Assembly: GCF_020297055.1 (NCBI RefSeq)
Contig: NZ_JAIXCQ010000001.1
Location: 1 to 64,000, forward strand
Origin: Isoptericola luteus
GTDB taxonomy: Bacteria > Actinomycetota > Actinomycetes > Actinomycetales > Cellulomonadaceae
Direction: 5' to 3'
Length of the DNA: 64,000 nucleotides
Below the pieces are notes generated by a model. The model searched no databases. It saw only the letters and a list, made by a program, of their open reading frames with translations, and was not told where the DNA came from. Numbering within the stretch: the first letter of the stretch is position 1; the number at the start of each line of letters is the position of its first letter. Shown in pieces: positions 1 through 9,672 of the stretch. The position numbers and the translations under genes are program-made.

Positions 1-64
1 ACGCGGGCGGGCCCATGTGAAATCCTCTGCGTCGAGACGTACACCGACCCCGGGGAGACCGCGC

Positions 65-355
65 GTGACCGGCGACATCGTCATGAACGACGAGTTCCTG
101 TCGGAGGTCGAGACCGACCTCGGGCGCATGAAGGAACGCCTCTACGAGCCGCTGGACGCGATCCGGTCGGCGGATCCGGCCGCGGTCGGCGAGCCGGAGC
201 TCATCGAGAAGGTGTCGCACTTCCGCGACAAGTGGGACCACAGCATCGACCAGATGTGCGAGGCCACGGGCAACGCCAAGGACCAGCTGCTGAAGATCCG
301 CGAGGGCTTCGCCAAGATCGACGCCGACCTCGCCGCGGCGCTCGGGGGCGAGTGA
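65..355 (+). CDS. small helical WXG100/ESAT-6-like protein
   Basis: A 96-residue acidic, apparently all-helical protein with no signal peptide or membrane segment. The GTG at 65 is chosen because GGGGAG at 52-57 sits 7 nt upstream; an internal ATG at 83 is the alternative. Size, helical character and first place in an operon fit the WXG100-like substrates or chaperones of type VII secretion, but no clear Trp-X-Gly motif is visible (there is a KWDHS near the middle). Its stop overlaps the next start (ATGA-type), so translation is probably coupled. Family placement is inference. Confidence 0.6.
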   Translation: MTGDIVMNDEFLSEVETDLGRMKERLYEPLDAIRSADPAAVGEPELIEKVSHFRDKWDHSIDQMCEATGNAKDQLLKIREGFAKIDADLAAALGGE

Positions 356-1647
356 TGGTCCACTACGAGCACATCGGGTACGACCCGGCACCCGGCGACC
401 ATGTCGTCACCGGCAGCCTCGCCAACGGCCTGACGGGCGGGCACGAGACCCTCGAGCGGGTGAAGTTCCTGCTCGGCAGCGTCGACGAGGGCGAGTGGGT
501 CGGCGAGGTCGCGGTCGCCTTCCGCAGCATGCTGCACGACGACTTCGAGCCGAAGGTGATCGAGGCGGAGGAGGCCTTCCGCACGGCGGCCTCCGCGCTC
601 GAGACCTGGGCCACCAAGCTCGAGAGCTACCGCGACCGTGCGAACACCCTGAACCACGAGCTCGGCGAGGCGAAGGCCGCTCTCAGCTCGGCCGAGTCGA
701 ACCTCTACGGCATGCCCGAGGGCCGCCGCCCGGAGGAGGACGCCCCGCAGCACGAGTGGGACCAGTACCAGGACGACGAGCGCGCCCGCGGTGTCGCGGA
801 GGAGGCCCGCGCCGACGCCCAGGGGGTGGTCGACGGCGTCTGGACGCGCATCGAGACCCTCGTCGAGCAGTACGGCGCGGCGTCGCGCGCGCTGCTGGGG
901 AAGTTCGAGACGGCCGCCGCGATGGCGCCGGACGACCCGTCGTGGTGGGACCGTGCGGTCGACTGGGTCGGCGACCGCTTCGAGGACATCGGCGACGCGT
1001 TCGCCGACCTCGGCGACATGATCCTCGAGTGGGCGGCCGAGAACGCCGGGCTGCTCGACCTGATCTCCGACATCATGGGCGTGGTCAGCCTCGTCGCCGG
1101 GATCATCTCCCTGCTGCCCATCCCCGGCGCGCAGGTCTTCGCGCTGGTCAGCGTCCTGGCCAGCGGGATCGGCACCCTCGCCGCCTACCTCAGCGCGGCG
1201 GGCCAGGCCGGGTCGTTCTCCGGCGGCTTCACCCCGGGCGTCATCATGGGCATGGTCGCGACGGCGCTGGGTGCCGGCGGTCTCACCGCGACGTTCCGCG
1301 CGGTGGCGGCGTCGGCCACCGCGGCGGGTCGCACCGCGCCGACGTTCCTGCAGTTCATGAACCCGGCGTCCAAGGTGGGGCAGGCCGCGACGAGCGCGTT
1401 CCCCGGGTTCTTCACGCTGGCGGCCAAGGGCGGGAGCATCGACTCCGTCGCGGAGCTGGGCTGGCGCACGGCCGACATCATGTTCGACCAGGGGATCTTC
1501 CTCGTCGCGGAGCCGTTCAACTGGTTCAGCGACTACGGGCACCTCAAGGGCGACGACTACAACGGCGTCCTGCCCGACTGGGGTGCCACGGCTGGCGAGA
1601 CGGACGGCGAGGGCGCGCTGCTGCGCACCCAGCTCGAGAACAGGTGA
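355..1647 (+). CDS. putative T7SS-associated protein with central membrane segments
   Basis: A 430-residue protein starting at the ATG that overlaps the upstream stop. The first ~200 residues are helical and charged (WXG-like, coiled-coil-rich). Residues ~220-330 hold a hydrophobic Gly/Ala/Val-rich region with two or three probable membrane helices, and the tail is acidic. This plan recurs in actinobacterial polymorphic-toxin and type VII secretion-associated proteins. No toxin domain or catalytic motif is recognisable. The operon position after a small helical protein supports a partnership. Confidence 0.6.
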   Translation: MVHYEHIGYDPAPGDHVVTGSLANGLTGGHETLERVKFLLGSVDEGEWVGEVAVAFRSMLHDDFEPKVIEAEEAFRTAASALETWATKLESYRDRANTLNHELGEAKAALSSAESNLYGMPEGRRPEEDAPQHEWDQYQDDERARGVAEEARADAQGVVDGVWTRIETLVEQYGAASRALLGKFETAAAMAPDDPSWWDRAVDWVGDRFEDIGDAFADLGDMILEWAAENAGLLDLISDIMGVVSLVAGIISLLPIPGAQVFALVSVLASGIGTLAAYLSAAGQAGSFSGGFTPGVIMGMVATALGAGGLTATFRAVAASATAAGRTAPTFLQFMNPASKVGQAATSAFPGFFTLAAKGGSIDSVAELGWRTADIMFDQGIFLVAEPFNWFSDYGHLKGDDYNGVLPDWGATAGETDGEGALLRTQLENR

Positions 1648-1652
1648 GCGTG

Positions 1653-2351
1653 ATGACCGAGAGCGACGTCCTCGACGCCGACAACCCCACCCGCTGGAAG
1701 CTCCGGATCCGTGTGCCCGACGACTGGGTGGAGCTCGCCGGGACGCAGACCGCCCAGGAGGCGGTCGGCGTCATCCGCGGGGCGCTCGACGCGGTGGACG
1801 TCGAGCTGCCGGCCCATGACGCCGGGCTGCTGCTCGACGGGCTGCTCGCCTGGCGGGACGTGTGGAGCGACCGGTCCGTGCTGCTGCACGGGCTCGTCTA
1901 TCAGGGCAAGGAGTTCCGCGGCCCGACGGCGATCGACGAGGAGATCTTCCTCAACGTCGTGGGTTCCGTCCGGCAGATCGACGCGTTCGACGGACCGCTG
2001 TCGCTGCTGGAGGTGATCCGCCGGGTCGTCGCGGCGAAGATGGGCTTCGACCTGTCCGCCGCGTACACCGAGGCGTTCGAGACCGGCATCGGGCCGGCCC
2101 TCGGCATGACGGTGACCTACTCCGTCGACGCGCGGCTGCCCGGCGCGGCGGCAGGTTCCGCCCCGCCCGCGAAGCGCGACCTGGGGCTCGCCGTCGTCGT
2201 CACGGCACCGTCCGACGGCGGGCCGGGGCTGGTGCTCGTGGGGTGGTCGAGCGAGCCCCAGCACGTGCGCGCCGTCGGGATGCTGCTCGCCGCGATGGCG
2301 GGGCCTGCGAAGATCGTGCCGGTGGACGCGCAGGGCGAGGAGATCGGGTGA
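1653..2351 (+). CDS. hypothetical cytosolic protein of T7SS-like operon
   Basis: A 232-residue protein without signal peptide or membrane helices. The start is the ATG at 1653 or the adjacent GTG at 1650, both a few bases after the previous stop. It is acidic with alternating beta/alpha character and is not recognised as a known family. Its size and place between a helical substrate-like gene and a membrane protein gene recall the EspG/ESX-associated chaperone position, but no sequence match can be claimed. It overlaps the next gene by four bases (GTGA). Confidence 0.6.
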   Translation: MTESDVLDADNPTRWKLRIRVPDDWVELAGTQTAQEAVGVIRGALDAVDVELPAHDAGLLLDGLLAWRDVWSDRSVLLHGLVYQGKEFRGPTAIDEEIFLNVVGSVRQIDAFDGPLSLLEVIRRVVAAKMGFDLSAAYTEAFETGIGPALGMTVTYSVDARLPGAAAGSAPPAKRDLGLAVVVTAPSDGGPGLVLVGWSSEPQHVRAVGMLLAAMAGPAKIVPVDAQGEEIG

Positions 2352-3649
2352 CGGTGGCGCAGGCGGAGGTTCCGGGCGAGGAGGTCACGAGGCGCGGTCG
2401 TGCGCCGTTGCCCCCGTCGCCGCGCGATGTGCCCCTGCCTGCGACGTTCGGCGACTGGTACGACCTCGCGGCGGCGCACCTCGGGACCGCCCAGCGCCGT
2501 GACGGCGGCGGTCGCCGCATGCTGGCCGGGCTGCTGCTGCTCCTGGGCCTCCTCGCCGGTGCGGGGATCGGGACCCGGCCCGTCCTGGTGCTCCTGGGGC
2601 ACGGTGCGGACGGCGACCGGGCGGACGTCGCGTCGCTCGTCGTCGGTGGCGTGATCGTCGCCGTGACGCTCACCTGGTGGCTGCGCCACCGGCGCGACTG
2701 GGGGCGCGCCCGCGTCCTGCGGCGCGCCTGGTCGCGCGCGCTGCGGCGGCCCGACGTCCTGGCGCTGCCGGTGCGCGAGCCCCGGCCCGCGGACGGTGTC
2801 GACCCGGAGGCGATGCACCACTTCCGCGCCCGCAGGCACGCGGAGCTCGAGCCGTACCCGGGGGTCAAGCCCGTGGACGGGGCGACGGGTCTCCTCGACG
2901 CCGCGCGCGCCGTCCTCTACCCGATCGTCGCGGCGGTCGGGCTGCTGCTGGTGGCCGTGGGTCTCGACCAGCAGCCTCTCGCGGACGGCGCCGTCGCGCT
3001 CGCGCCCGGCGTGGTGGTGCTCGTCGTCGGGCTCGCGGCGTCGGTGCGCGCCTGGTGGCGGCTCGCGGACGGGTTCGCGCTGGTGGGCCTCGAGCACGAC
3101 GACGCCGCCCGGTGGTCCGGGTGGCGGGTGCTGCACGGGCTGCAGGAGCCCGCCCTGCTCCGGCCGTGGTGGAGGCGGCTCAACGTCGCGTTCCTGCCGA
3201 TCGCGGGGGGCGGTCTGATCCTCGTCGTGGCGCGGCTGGGCACGGGCTCGATGCGGGTCGACGGCGTCGCCGTGGCCGTGGGCGTCTGCGTGCTGCCCGT
3301 CCTGGCCGTCTACGCCTCGTTCGCGCTGCGCGCCCTGGCCGGCCGGCTGCGCGCCCGCGGTGCGGACGTGGAGGTGCTGGTGCTGGCGGACGACGTGCCG
3401 GCCCTCGGCCCGGTCGTCGTCCCGCCGGGGCCGGCGCTGCTCCGGCTGGACGGGACGCCGGAGCTGCGCCCGGCGGGCGGGGTCCCGGTCCCGCTCGACG
3501 GCGCGACCCTGATCAGCGGTGCGCCGCACATGGTCGCGGCGCGCCGGCACTGGCTGGTGCTGGCCGACGCGTCGCAGGTGCCGCTGGTGTGCGCGGACGT
3601 CAGCCGCCTCCGACGCCGTGCGGCGGATGCCGGGCTCCGCGTGCTCTGA
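2348..3649 (+). CDS. multi-pass membrane protein of T7SS-like operon
   Basis: A 433-residue protein translated from a GTG inside the GTGA overlap with the upstream stop. Hydrophobic stretches near residues 58-82, 97-113, 198-216, 224-240, 283-301 and 308-326 give about six probable membrane helices in three pairs, with Arg/Trp-rich cytosolic loops and a soluble C-terminal domain of ~95 residues. No named family is recognised. It closes a four-gene coupled operon and is the likely membrane partner of the three upstream proteins. Confidence 0.6.
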   Translation: MTVAQAEVPGEEVTRRGRAPLPPSPRDVPLPATFGDWYDLAAAHLGTAQRRDGGGRRMLAGLLLLLGLLAGAGIGTRPVLVLLGHGADGDRADVASLVVGGVIVAVTLTWWLRHRRDWGRARVLRRAWSRALRRPDVLALPVREPRPADGVDPEAMHHFRARRHAELEPYPGVKPVDGATGLLDAARAVLYPIVAAVGLLLVAVGLDQQPLADGAVALAPGVVVLVVGLAASVRAWWRLADGFALVGLEHDDAARWSGWRVLHGLQEPALLRPWWRRLNVAFLPIAGGGLILVVARLGTGSMRVDGVAVAVGVCVLPVLAVYASFALRALAGRLRARGADVEVLVLADDVPALGPVVVPPGPALLRLDGTPELRPAGGVPVPLDGATLISGAPHMVAARRHWLVLADASQVPLVCADVSRLRRRAADAGLRVL

Positions 3650-3740
3650 GCCGGCGCCGGGTGAACGCGCGCCCGGGTGCCGTCGCCCCGAGAATGGGGT
3701 GGGACGGCGAACGTCGTCGGTCCAGGCGAGGGGGAAGTCG

Positions 3741-4697
3741 ATGCGTCGAACGGCGGCCGTGGTTCTCGGGTGCGCGCTGGCGCTGTCGGTCGTTGCCTGC
3801 GCCGAGGTGCCCGCGGACGCCGACCCGGTGCCGCACGTGGACGGCGCGCAGGGAGCGCAGGCCCCGGGGGACGACGCCTCGCTCGCCGGGGCGCCCGCTC
3901 CCGCGAAGCAGGTCGTGCTCCCGCCGGTGCGTGGCACGTTCGACTACCAGCTCGGCGGCGCGTACGACGCGGTGCCCGGCGGCGAGGGCGACGGCGGCGA
4001 CGGCGGCGACGGCACGCCGACGATCGACGTCGTCGTCCGGGACGCGACGGCCGACCCGCTGCCCGGCGCGTACAACGTCTGCTACGTCAACGGCTTCCAG
4101 ACCCAGCCCGACGCGGCGGGCCTGTGGACCGACGAGCACCCGGACCTGCTGCTGCGTGACGCCGACGGCGAGCTGGTCGTCGACCCGGACTGGCCGGACG
4201 AGTACGTCCTCGACCCGTCCACGGAGCCGCAGCGGGACGGGATCCTCGCGGTGATCGGGCCCGTGGTCACGGGCTGCGCGGACGCGGGCTTCGACGCCGT
4301 CGAGATCGACAACCTGGACACGTGGACGCGGTTCGACCAGATCGACGACGCCGGCGCGTACGCCCTCGCGAGCGCCTACGTCGACCTCGCCCACGCGCAG
4401 GGGCTGGCGATCGCGCAGAAGAACGCCGCCGAGATCGCGCCCGTGGCCCACCGCGAGCTCGGCTTCGACTTCGCCGTCACCGAGGAGTGCGGCGCCTGGT
4501 CCGAGTGCGCGGACTACACCGACGTCTACGGGGACCACGTGCTCCAGGTCGAGTACCCCGACGCGCTCGACGAGGCGGGGCTGACGTTCGACGACGTGTG
4601 CGCCCTCGACGACCGGGCACCGCTGACCGTCCTGCGGGACCTCGACCTCGTGGCGCCCGACGCGGAGGGCTACGTCTACGAGGCCTGCGCCGGCTGA
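3741..4697 (+). CDS. GH114-like endo-alpha-1,4-polygalactosaminidase lipoprotein
   Basis: A 318-residue protein with a lipoprotein signal ending LSVVAC (lipobox Cys near residue 20), so probably anchored outside the membrane. A Gly/Asp-rich linker is followed by a TIM-barrel domain with the TM1410/GH114 hallmarks: YVNGFQTQPD near the start, AVEIDNLDTW-like strand with acidic residues (here FDAVEIDNLD), QKNA and FAVTEEC. The family hydrolyses galactosaminogalactan-type polymers or related polysaccharides. An RBS-like GAGGGGGA lies just upstream of the ATG. It is convergent with hrpA, with only 3 bp between stops. Confidence 0.75.
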   Translation: MRRTAAVVLGCALALSVVACAEVPADADPVPHVDGAQGAQAPGDDASLAGAPAPAKQVVLPPVRGTFDYQLGGAYDAVPGGEGDGGDGGDGTPTIDVVVRDATADPLPGAYNVCYVNGFQTQPDAAGLWTDEHPDLLLRDADGELVVDPDWPDEYVLDPSTEPQRDGILAVIGPVVTGCADAGFDAVEIDNLDTWTRFDQIDDAGAYALASAYVDLAHAQGLAIAQKNAAEIAPVAHRELGFDFAVTEECGAWSECADYTDVYGDHVLQVEYPDALDEAGLTFDDVCALDDRAPLTVLRDLDLVAPDAEGYVYEACAG

Positions 4698-4700
4698 GCT

Positions 4701-7700
4701 CTACCAGCCGTTCGGGCTGAGGATCTTGCGGATGCGCTTCTCGCTGACGGCGCCGTCGGTGCCGAGCTGCTGCGCGAACAGCGAGACCCGCAGCTCCTCG
4801 ACGAGCCAGCGCACCTCGGCGAGCTCGGCGGCGCGCGCCGGGTCGGCGGGGCCCGTCGCGTAGGCGGCGCGCGCCTTGTCGTAGGCCTCGGTGACGTCGT
4901 GCACGCGCCAGGCCAGCTCGGCGTCCCGCGTGGGGTTGCCCTGGGCCTTCTCCAGGCGGGCCGACGCCGCACGCAGGTAGCGCACCAGGTGCGGGAGGCG
5001 CCGCGGCGGGGTCGCGGCGACGAACCCGTCGTGGACGATGCCGGCCACCTGGCCGCGGACGTCCTGGAGCGTGTTGAGCAGCGCCAGGGACGACGACGCG
5101 CGCACCTCGCCCTCGACGGTGCGCCAGGCGCTCAGCGCGGCGACGGCGTGCCCGACGACCCGGTGCACCTCGTCCTCGAGGTGCCGCCGGACGAACGCCA
5201 CCGCGTCCACGTACGACGCGGCGTCCACGACACGGGCGGCCACGGGACCGCCCGTGGGGGTGCCGTGCGCCTTCGCCGCGTCCGGGCTGGTCAGCGCGGT
5301 GACGGCCGCGAGCTGCAGGTCGGCCACGAGGGCCTCGGTGTTCCGGTACGGCGCCGCCGCGAGCGTGAGCGACTGCGACGCCGTCCAGCGCGAGGTGATC
5401 CGCCCCGCCTGGAGCGCGGTCTCGCCCAGCAGCAGCCTCCGCACGCCGCGGGCGTGCGCGTCGTCGCGGCCCGACACGTCGGCCAGGACCCGCAGCGCCA
5501 CCGACGGCCTGCGCTTGGCGTCCTCCTCCTCGACGAGCGCCGGGTACCCGCGCACGACGACGCCCCCGCCGAGGTCGGTCGACACGGCCGACGGCAGCGC
5601 GCCGTCGGGCAGCCCTGTGGGCCACGTGCTCAGGCCCACCTGCTCGGCCACGACCCGGGGTGCGCCGCCGGACCCGTCCGCGGCGGGAGCCGCCGCGCGG
5701 GCGGACGGGCTTGCGGGGGTGGTGGGCGGGAGCCCCGGAGGTCCGGCCTGGCGTCCGGGCGTGCCCGACGCGGCCGGGGCCCGCACCCCGGCCCCGGTGG
5801 CGGACGCACGGCGTGCCTCCTCGAGGGCGACGCCGACCGCGCCCTTGACGGCGGCCCGCACCGCGGCCTCGGACCTCGCGGCCAGCCTCCGCTGGAGGGC
5901 GAGCAGGTCCTTGGACTCGTCGACCAGGGCCGGGGCCGCCGCGCGGGGCTTGCGGCCGCGGCCCTTGCCCTGGGGGCCCGGGGCGTCCTGCGCGGGAGCA
6001 CGCGGGCCCTCCTCGACGCGGAACGTCATGCGCAGGTGCGCGGGCAGCCGCTCGACCCGCTCGGCGTCCCAGACCTCGTCCGGGATGTCGACGCCGCGCA
6101 GCGCCCGGACGGCGCGCGTGAACTCGACGTGGAAGGGCGCGGCCATGTCCCCGGCACGGGTCAGGTCGTCCCACGACGGCGTGTGCTCGCGCAGCCAGCC
6201 GGCGACGGCGGCGCCGATGTCGGGCGCGGGCACGAGCTCGCGCCGCACCGTCTTGGGCAGGGAGCGGATGGTGGCGACGCACAGCTCGTCGAGCAGGCCG
6301 GGCACCATCCAGTCGAAGCCGTCGGGGGTGACGCGATTGAGGATCGACAACGGCACGTGCACCGTGACGCCGTCGGCCGCGGTGCCGGGGGAGAACTGGT
6401 AGGTGAGCGGCAGGGTGACCTCGCCCTGCGTCCACGCCTGGGGGAACTCGCCCGTGTCGACGGCGTCGGTGTCCACGAGCTGGTCGAGCGTGAACGTCAG
6501 CAGGTCCGGGGTCTCGCGCTGCGCCTGCTTCCACCAGGTGTCGAAGTGCGCGGCGCTGACGACGGACGCCGGCACCCGCTCGTCGTAGAACGCGAACAGG
6601 TCGTCCTCGGAGGCGACGAGCCCGCGCCGGCGGGAGCGCGCCTCGAGCTCTTCGGCCTCGGCGAGCAGGCGCCGGTTCTCGGCGAAGAACCGGTGGTGCG
6701 TGGTCCACTGCCCTTCGACGAGCGCGTGCCGCACGAACATCTCGCGCGCGGCCTCGGCGTCGACCTTGGCGAACAGCACGGGGCGGTCGGCGACGATCGG
6801 CACCCCGTACAGCAGCACCTTCTCCGTGGCCACGGCCGCGCCCTGCTTGGTGGACCAGTGCGGGTCGGAGTAGGTGCGCTTCGCGAGCGGGCCTGCGAGC
6901 TCCTCCGCCCACTCCGGCCGGATGCGGGCGACGTCGCGCGCCCAGAGCCGCGACGTCTCGACCAGCTCGCCCGCCATGATCCACTCCGGCGGCTTCTTGC
7001 TCAGCGGCGAGCCGGGGAAGATGGCGAACCGCGCGCCGCGGGCGCCCACGTACTCGTTGCGCGCCCGCTTGGCGGCCTGCCGCAGCGCGCGGGCGCGGGC
7101 CTCGCCCCGCAGGTGCGCGACCGACGACGCCTTGATCTCGCCCGTGTCCTGCATGCCGAGCTGGCTGAGCAGCCCCGCCAGCAGCGAGCGGTGGATGGTG
7201 TCGCCGTCCCAGCTGTGCCGATGGTGCGCGAGGTCCGCGGCGTCGGTGCTCGGGCTACCATCCGCGCCGCTCGTTCCTCGCGACGCTCCCGCCAGACCCT
7301 CCACGCCCTTCGCATCCGACGCCGCGGACCCCGCGCCGTCGCGCCCGGACGGCCGGGTGGTGTTGGGGGTGTAGCGCATGTCGATCCCGAGCGGCTTGGA
7401 CATCTCGCGGAGCTGGGCGACGACGTCCTGCCACTCGCGGATCCGTAGGAAGTTCAGGTGCTCCGCCTTGCACATGCGGCGGAACGCGGACGAGCCCATC
7501 TCGTGCTGCTGGCCGCGCACGTACTCCCACAGGTTGAGGTAGGTGAGGAAGTCGGAGTGCGGGTCGGTGAACCGCGCGTGGAGCTGGTCGGCCTGGGCCC
7601 GCGTCTCGGCGGGACGCTCCCGCGGGTCCTGGATGGACAGGACGGCGGCGATGATCGCGACCTCGCGCGCCACGCCCTGCTTCGCGCCCTCGATGATCAT

Positions 7701-9350
7701 GCGTGCCAGGCGCGGGTCCATCGGGAGCTGGGCGAGGGTGCGCCCGACGTCGGTGAGCCGGGTCCGGCCGTCCTGGTTCGCCAGGGCGCCGAGCTCGGTG
7801 AGGAGCTGCACGCCGTCGCGCACCGAGCGGGTGTCGGGCGGCTCGACGAACGGGAAGCGCGCGACGTCGTCAGGCGTGGAGACGACGCCGACGCTGATCA
7901 TCTGCAGCAGCACGGACGCGAGCGAGGTGCGCAGGATCTCGGGCTCGGTGAACTCCGGCCGGCCGAGGAAGTCCTCCTCGGAGTACAGGCGGATCGCCAC
8001 GCCGTCGGCCACCCGGCCCGAGCGGCCGGATCGCTGGTTGGCCGACGCCTGGCTGACGGGCTCGATCGGCAGGCGCTGCACCTTGGTCGCCTTGGAGTAG
8101 CGCGAGATGCGTGCGGTGCCCGGGTCGACGACGTAGTGGATGCCCGGCACGGTCAGCGACGTCTCGGCGACGTTCGTCGACAGCACGATGCGCCGGCCCG
8201 CGTGGGACTCGAAGACGCGGTGCTGCTCCGCGGCCGACAGCCGCGAGTACAGCGGCAGGATCTCGACGTGCTGCGGGTGCTTCGGGTCGCGGACCCGCTC
8301 CTTGAGGTGCCCTTCCAGCGCGTCGGCGGCGTCGTGGATCTCCCGCTCGCCGGAGAGGAAGACGAGGATGTCACCCGGCCCCTCGCGCATCAGCTCGTCG
8401 CAGGCCTCCACGATGCCGGTGACGAGGTCCTTCTCGTCGCGGTCGGAGCCGCCCTTGGCCTTCTTGGGTTGGTCCGGGTCGGTGTCGGGGGAGAGGGGCC
8501 GCCAGCGGATCTCCACCGGGTACGTGCGCCCGGTGACCTCGACGACGGGCGCGGCGTCGGGCAGGACGTCGACCACGGCCTCGGGCGCACCACCGACCTC
8601 CGCCAGGTGGGCCGGCGAGAAGTGTGCCGCGAAGCGCGCCGAGTCGATCGTCGCCGACGTGATGACGAGCTTGAGGTCCGGACGCCGGGGCAGCAGGCGC
8701 GACAGGTAGCCGAGCAGGAAGTCGATGTTCAGCGACCGCTCGTGCGCCTCGTCGATGACGATCGTGTCGTAGGCCAGCAGGTCCGGGTCCCGCTGGATCT
8801 GCGCCAGCAGGATGCCGTCGGTCATGACCTTGACGAGCGTCGAGTCGCTGGACTGGTCGGTGAACCGCACCTGGTAGCCGACGACGCCGCCCAGCTCGGT
8901 CCCGAGCTCGGACGCCACCCGCTCGGCGACCGACCGGGCCGCGATCCGGCGCGGCTGCGTGTGCCCGATCTGCCCGGCGCGCCCGCGGCCGAGCTCCAGC
9001 AGGATCTTGGGCAGCTGCGTCGTCTTGCCCGAGCCGGTCTCGCCCGCGACCACGACCACCTGGTGCGTGCGGATCGCGGACGCGATGTCCTCCCGGCGGG
9101 CCGAGACCGGGAGCTGCTCCGGGTAGACGATAGGCGGCACCTCGACGGCGGCACGCTTCGCGGCCGCCTTCTCGAGCTGCTCGCGGCTGACCCGGCGGGG
9201 GCCGGAGCGCTGGGGGGCGCCGCGGTTCCCGGCGCGGTTCTCGCGGCCCTGGCCGCCGCCCTGGCCGCGCCCGCGGCCCCGGCGGCGGGGACGACGCGCA
9301 CCGCCGTCGTCCGACGACGACTGCGGTGCGGGGCTGGGCTCGGTGCTCAC
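4701..9350 (-). CDS. hrpA: ATP-dependent RNA helicase HrpA
   Basis: A DEAH-box RNA helicase of 1549 residues when started at the GTG at 9350 (the reading frame stays open to an ATG at 9377). Visible motifs: GETGSGKTTQ (Walker A, ~residue 105), DEAH, SATI, a QRSGRSGR motif VI, then the OB-fold and the long HrpA-specific C-terminal DUF3418 region. The N-terminal ~60 residues are Arg/Gly-rich, as in RNA-binding tails. Two low-complexity insertions are seen: a Ser/Gly/Asp stretch at ~7240-7350 and an Ala/Pro/Gly stretch at ~5640-5800, making it longer than the usual ~1300 residues. It is convergent with the GH114 gene. Confidence 0.95.
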   Translation of the reverse strand: MSTEPSPAPQSSSDDGGARRPRRRGRGRGQGGGQGRENRAGNRGAPQRSGPRRVSREQLEKAAAKRAAVEVPPIVYPEQLPVSARREDIASAIRTHQVVVVAGETGSGKTTQLPKILLELGRGRAGQIGHTQPRRIAARSVAERVASELGTELGGVVGYQVRFTDQSSDSTLVKVMTDGILLAQIQRDPDLLAYDTIVIDEAHERSLNIDFLLGYLSRLLPRRPDLKLVITSATIDSARFAAHFSPAHLAEVGGAPEAVVDVLPDAAPVVEVTGRTYPVEIRWRPLSPDTDPDQPKKAKGGSDRDEKDLVTGIVEACDELMREGPGDILVFLSGEREIHDAADALEGHLKERVRDPKHPQHVEILPLYSRLSAAEQHRVFESHAGRRIVLSTNVAETSLTVPGIHYVVDPGTARISRYSKATKVQRLPIEPVSQASANQRSGRSGRVADGVAIRLYSEEDFLGRPEFTEPEILRTSLASVLLQMISVGVVSTPDDVARFPFVEPPDTRSVRDGVQLLTELGALANQDGRTRLTDVGRTLAQLPMDPRLARMIIEGAKQGVAREVAIIAAVLSIQDPRERPAETRAQADQLHARFTDPHSDFLTYLNLWEYVRGQQHEMGSSAFRRMCKAEHLNFLRIREWQDVVAQLREMSKPLGIDMRYTPNTTRPSGRDGAGSAASDAKGVEGLAGASRGTSGADGSPSTDAADLAHHRHSWDGDTIHRSLLAGLLSQLGMQDTGEIKASSVAHLRGEARARALRQAAKRARNEYVGARGARFAIFPGSPLSKKPPEWIMAGELVETSRLWARDVARIRPEWAEELAGPLAKRTYSDPHWSTKQGAAVATEKVLLYGVPIVADRPVLFAKVDAEAAREMFVRHALVEGQWTTHHRFFAENRRLLAEAEELEARSRRRGLVASEDDLFAFYDERVPASVVSAAHFDTWWKQAQRETPDLLTFTLDQLVDTDAVDTGEFPQAWTQGEVTLPLTYQFSPGTAADGVTVHVPLSILNRVTPDGFDWMVPGLLDELCVATIRSLPKTVRRELVPAPDIGAAVAGWLREHTPSWDDLTRAGDMAAPFHVEFTRAVRALRGVDIPDEVWDAERVERLPAHLRMTFRVEEGPRAPAQDAPGPQGKGRGRKPRAAAPALVDESKDLLALQRRLAARSEAAVRAAVKGAVGVALEEARRASATGAGVRAPAASGTPGRQAGPPGLPPTTPASPSARAAAPAADGSGGAPRVVAEQVGLSTWPTGLPDGALPSAVSTDLGGGVVVRGYPALVEEEDAKRRPSVALRVLADVSGRDDAHARGVRRLLLGETALQAGRITSRWTASQSLTLAAAPYRNTEALVADLQLAAVTALTSPDAAKAHGTPTGGPVAARVVDAASYVDAVAFVRRHLEDEVHRVVGHAVAALSAWRTVEGEVRASSSLALLNTLQDVRGQVAGIVHDGFVAATPPRRLPHLVRYLRAASARLEKAQGNPTRDAELAWRVHDVTEAYDKARAAYATGPADPARAAELAEVRWLVEELRVSLFAQQLGTDGAVSEKRIRKILSPNGW

Positions 9351-9512
9351 GACGTCCCATTCTCTCAACGTCCGCAAGGTGATTCGCGCGCTCAGGGGGA
9401 ATGGCGCGCGACGGCGGGAGGCGAAGGGGTCTCGCCCGCGAAGGCGGACCTGCTGGGAGCGGTTCCATGATCGGGCCGCCGCAGTGGCCGACCACGACCG
9501 GAGGAGGCGCCG

Positions 9513-9672
9513 ATGAGGGGACGCGTCACGACGCTGCGGGACGTCGCCGACCGGGCGGGCGTCTCACCCACCACGGTGACGCGGCTCATCAACGCCCACG
9601 GCTTCGTCAGCCGGGACGCGCGAGCCGCGATCCGGCAGGCCATCGACGACCTGGGCTACGTGCCGTCGGCGC
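9513..9672 (+). pseudogene. LacI-family regulator, truncated after the HTH
   Basis: A good GGAGG precedes the ATG at 9513. The first ~53 residues are a typical LacI helix-turn-helix and hinge start (TLRDVADRAGVSPTTVTRLI, then DDLGYVPSA). After PSA the sequence stops resembling LacI and runs into an unrelated stretch; no ligand-binding domain is found downstream. The frame stays open to 9842 but encodes Ser/Pro/Arg-rich shadow sequence. This is a broken gene marking the left edge of the genomic island. Confidence 0.8.
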
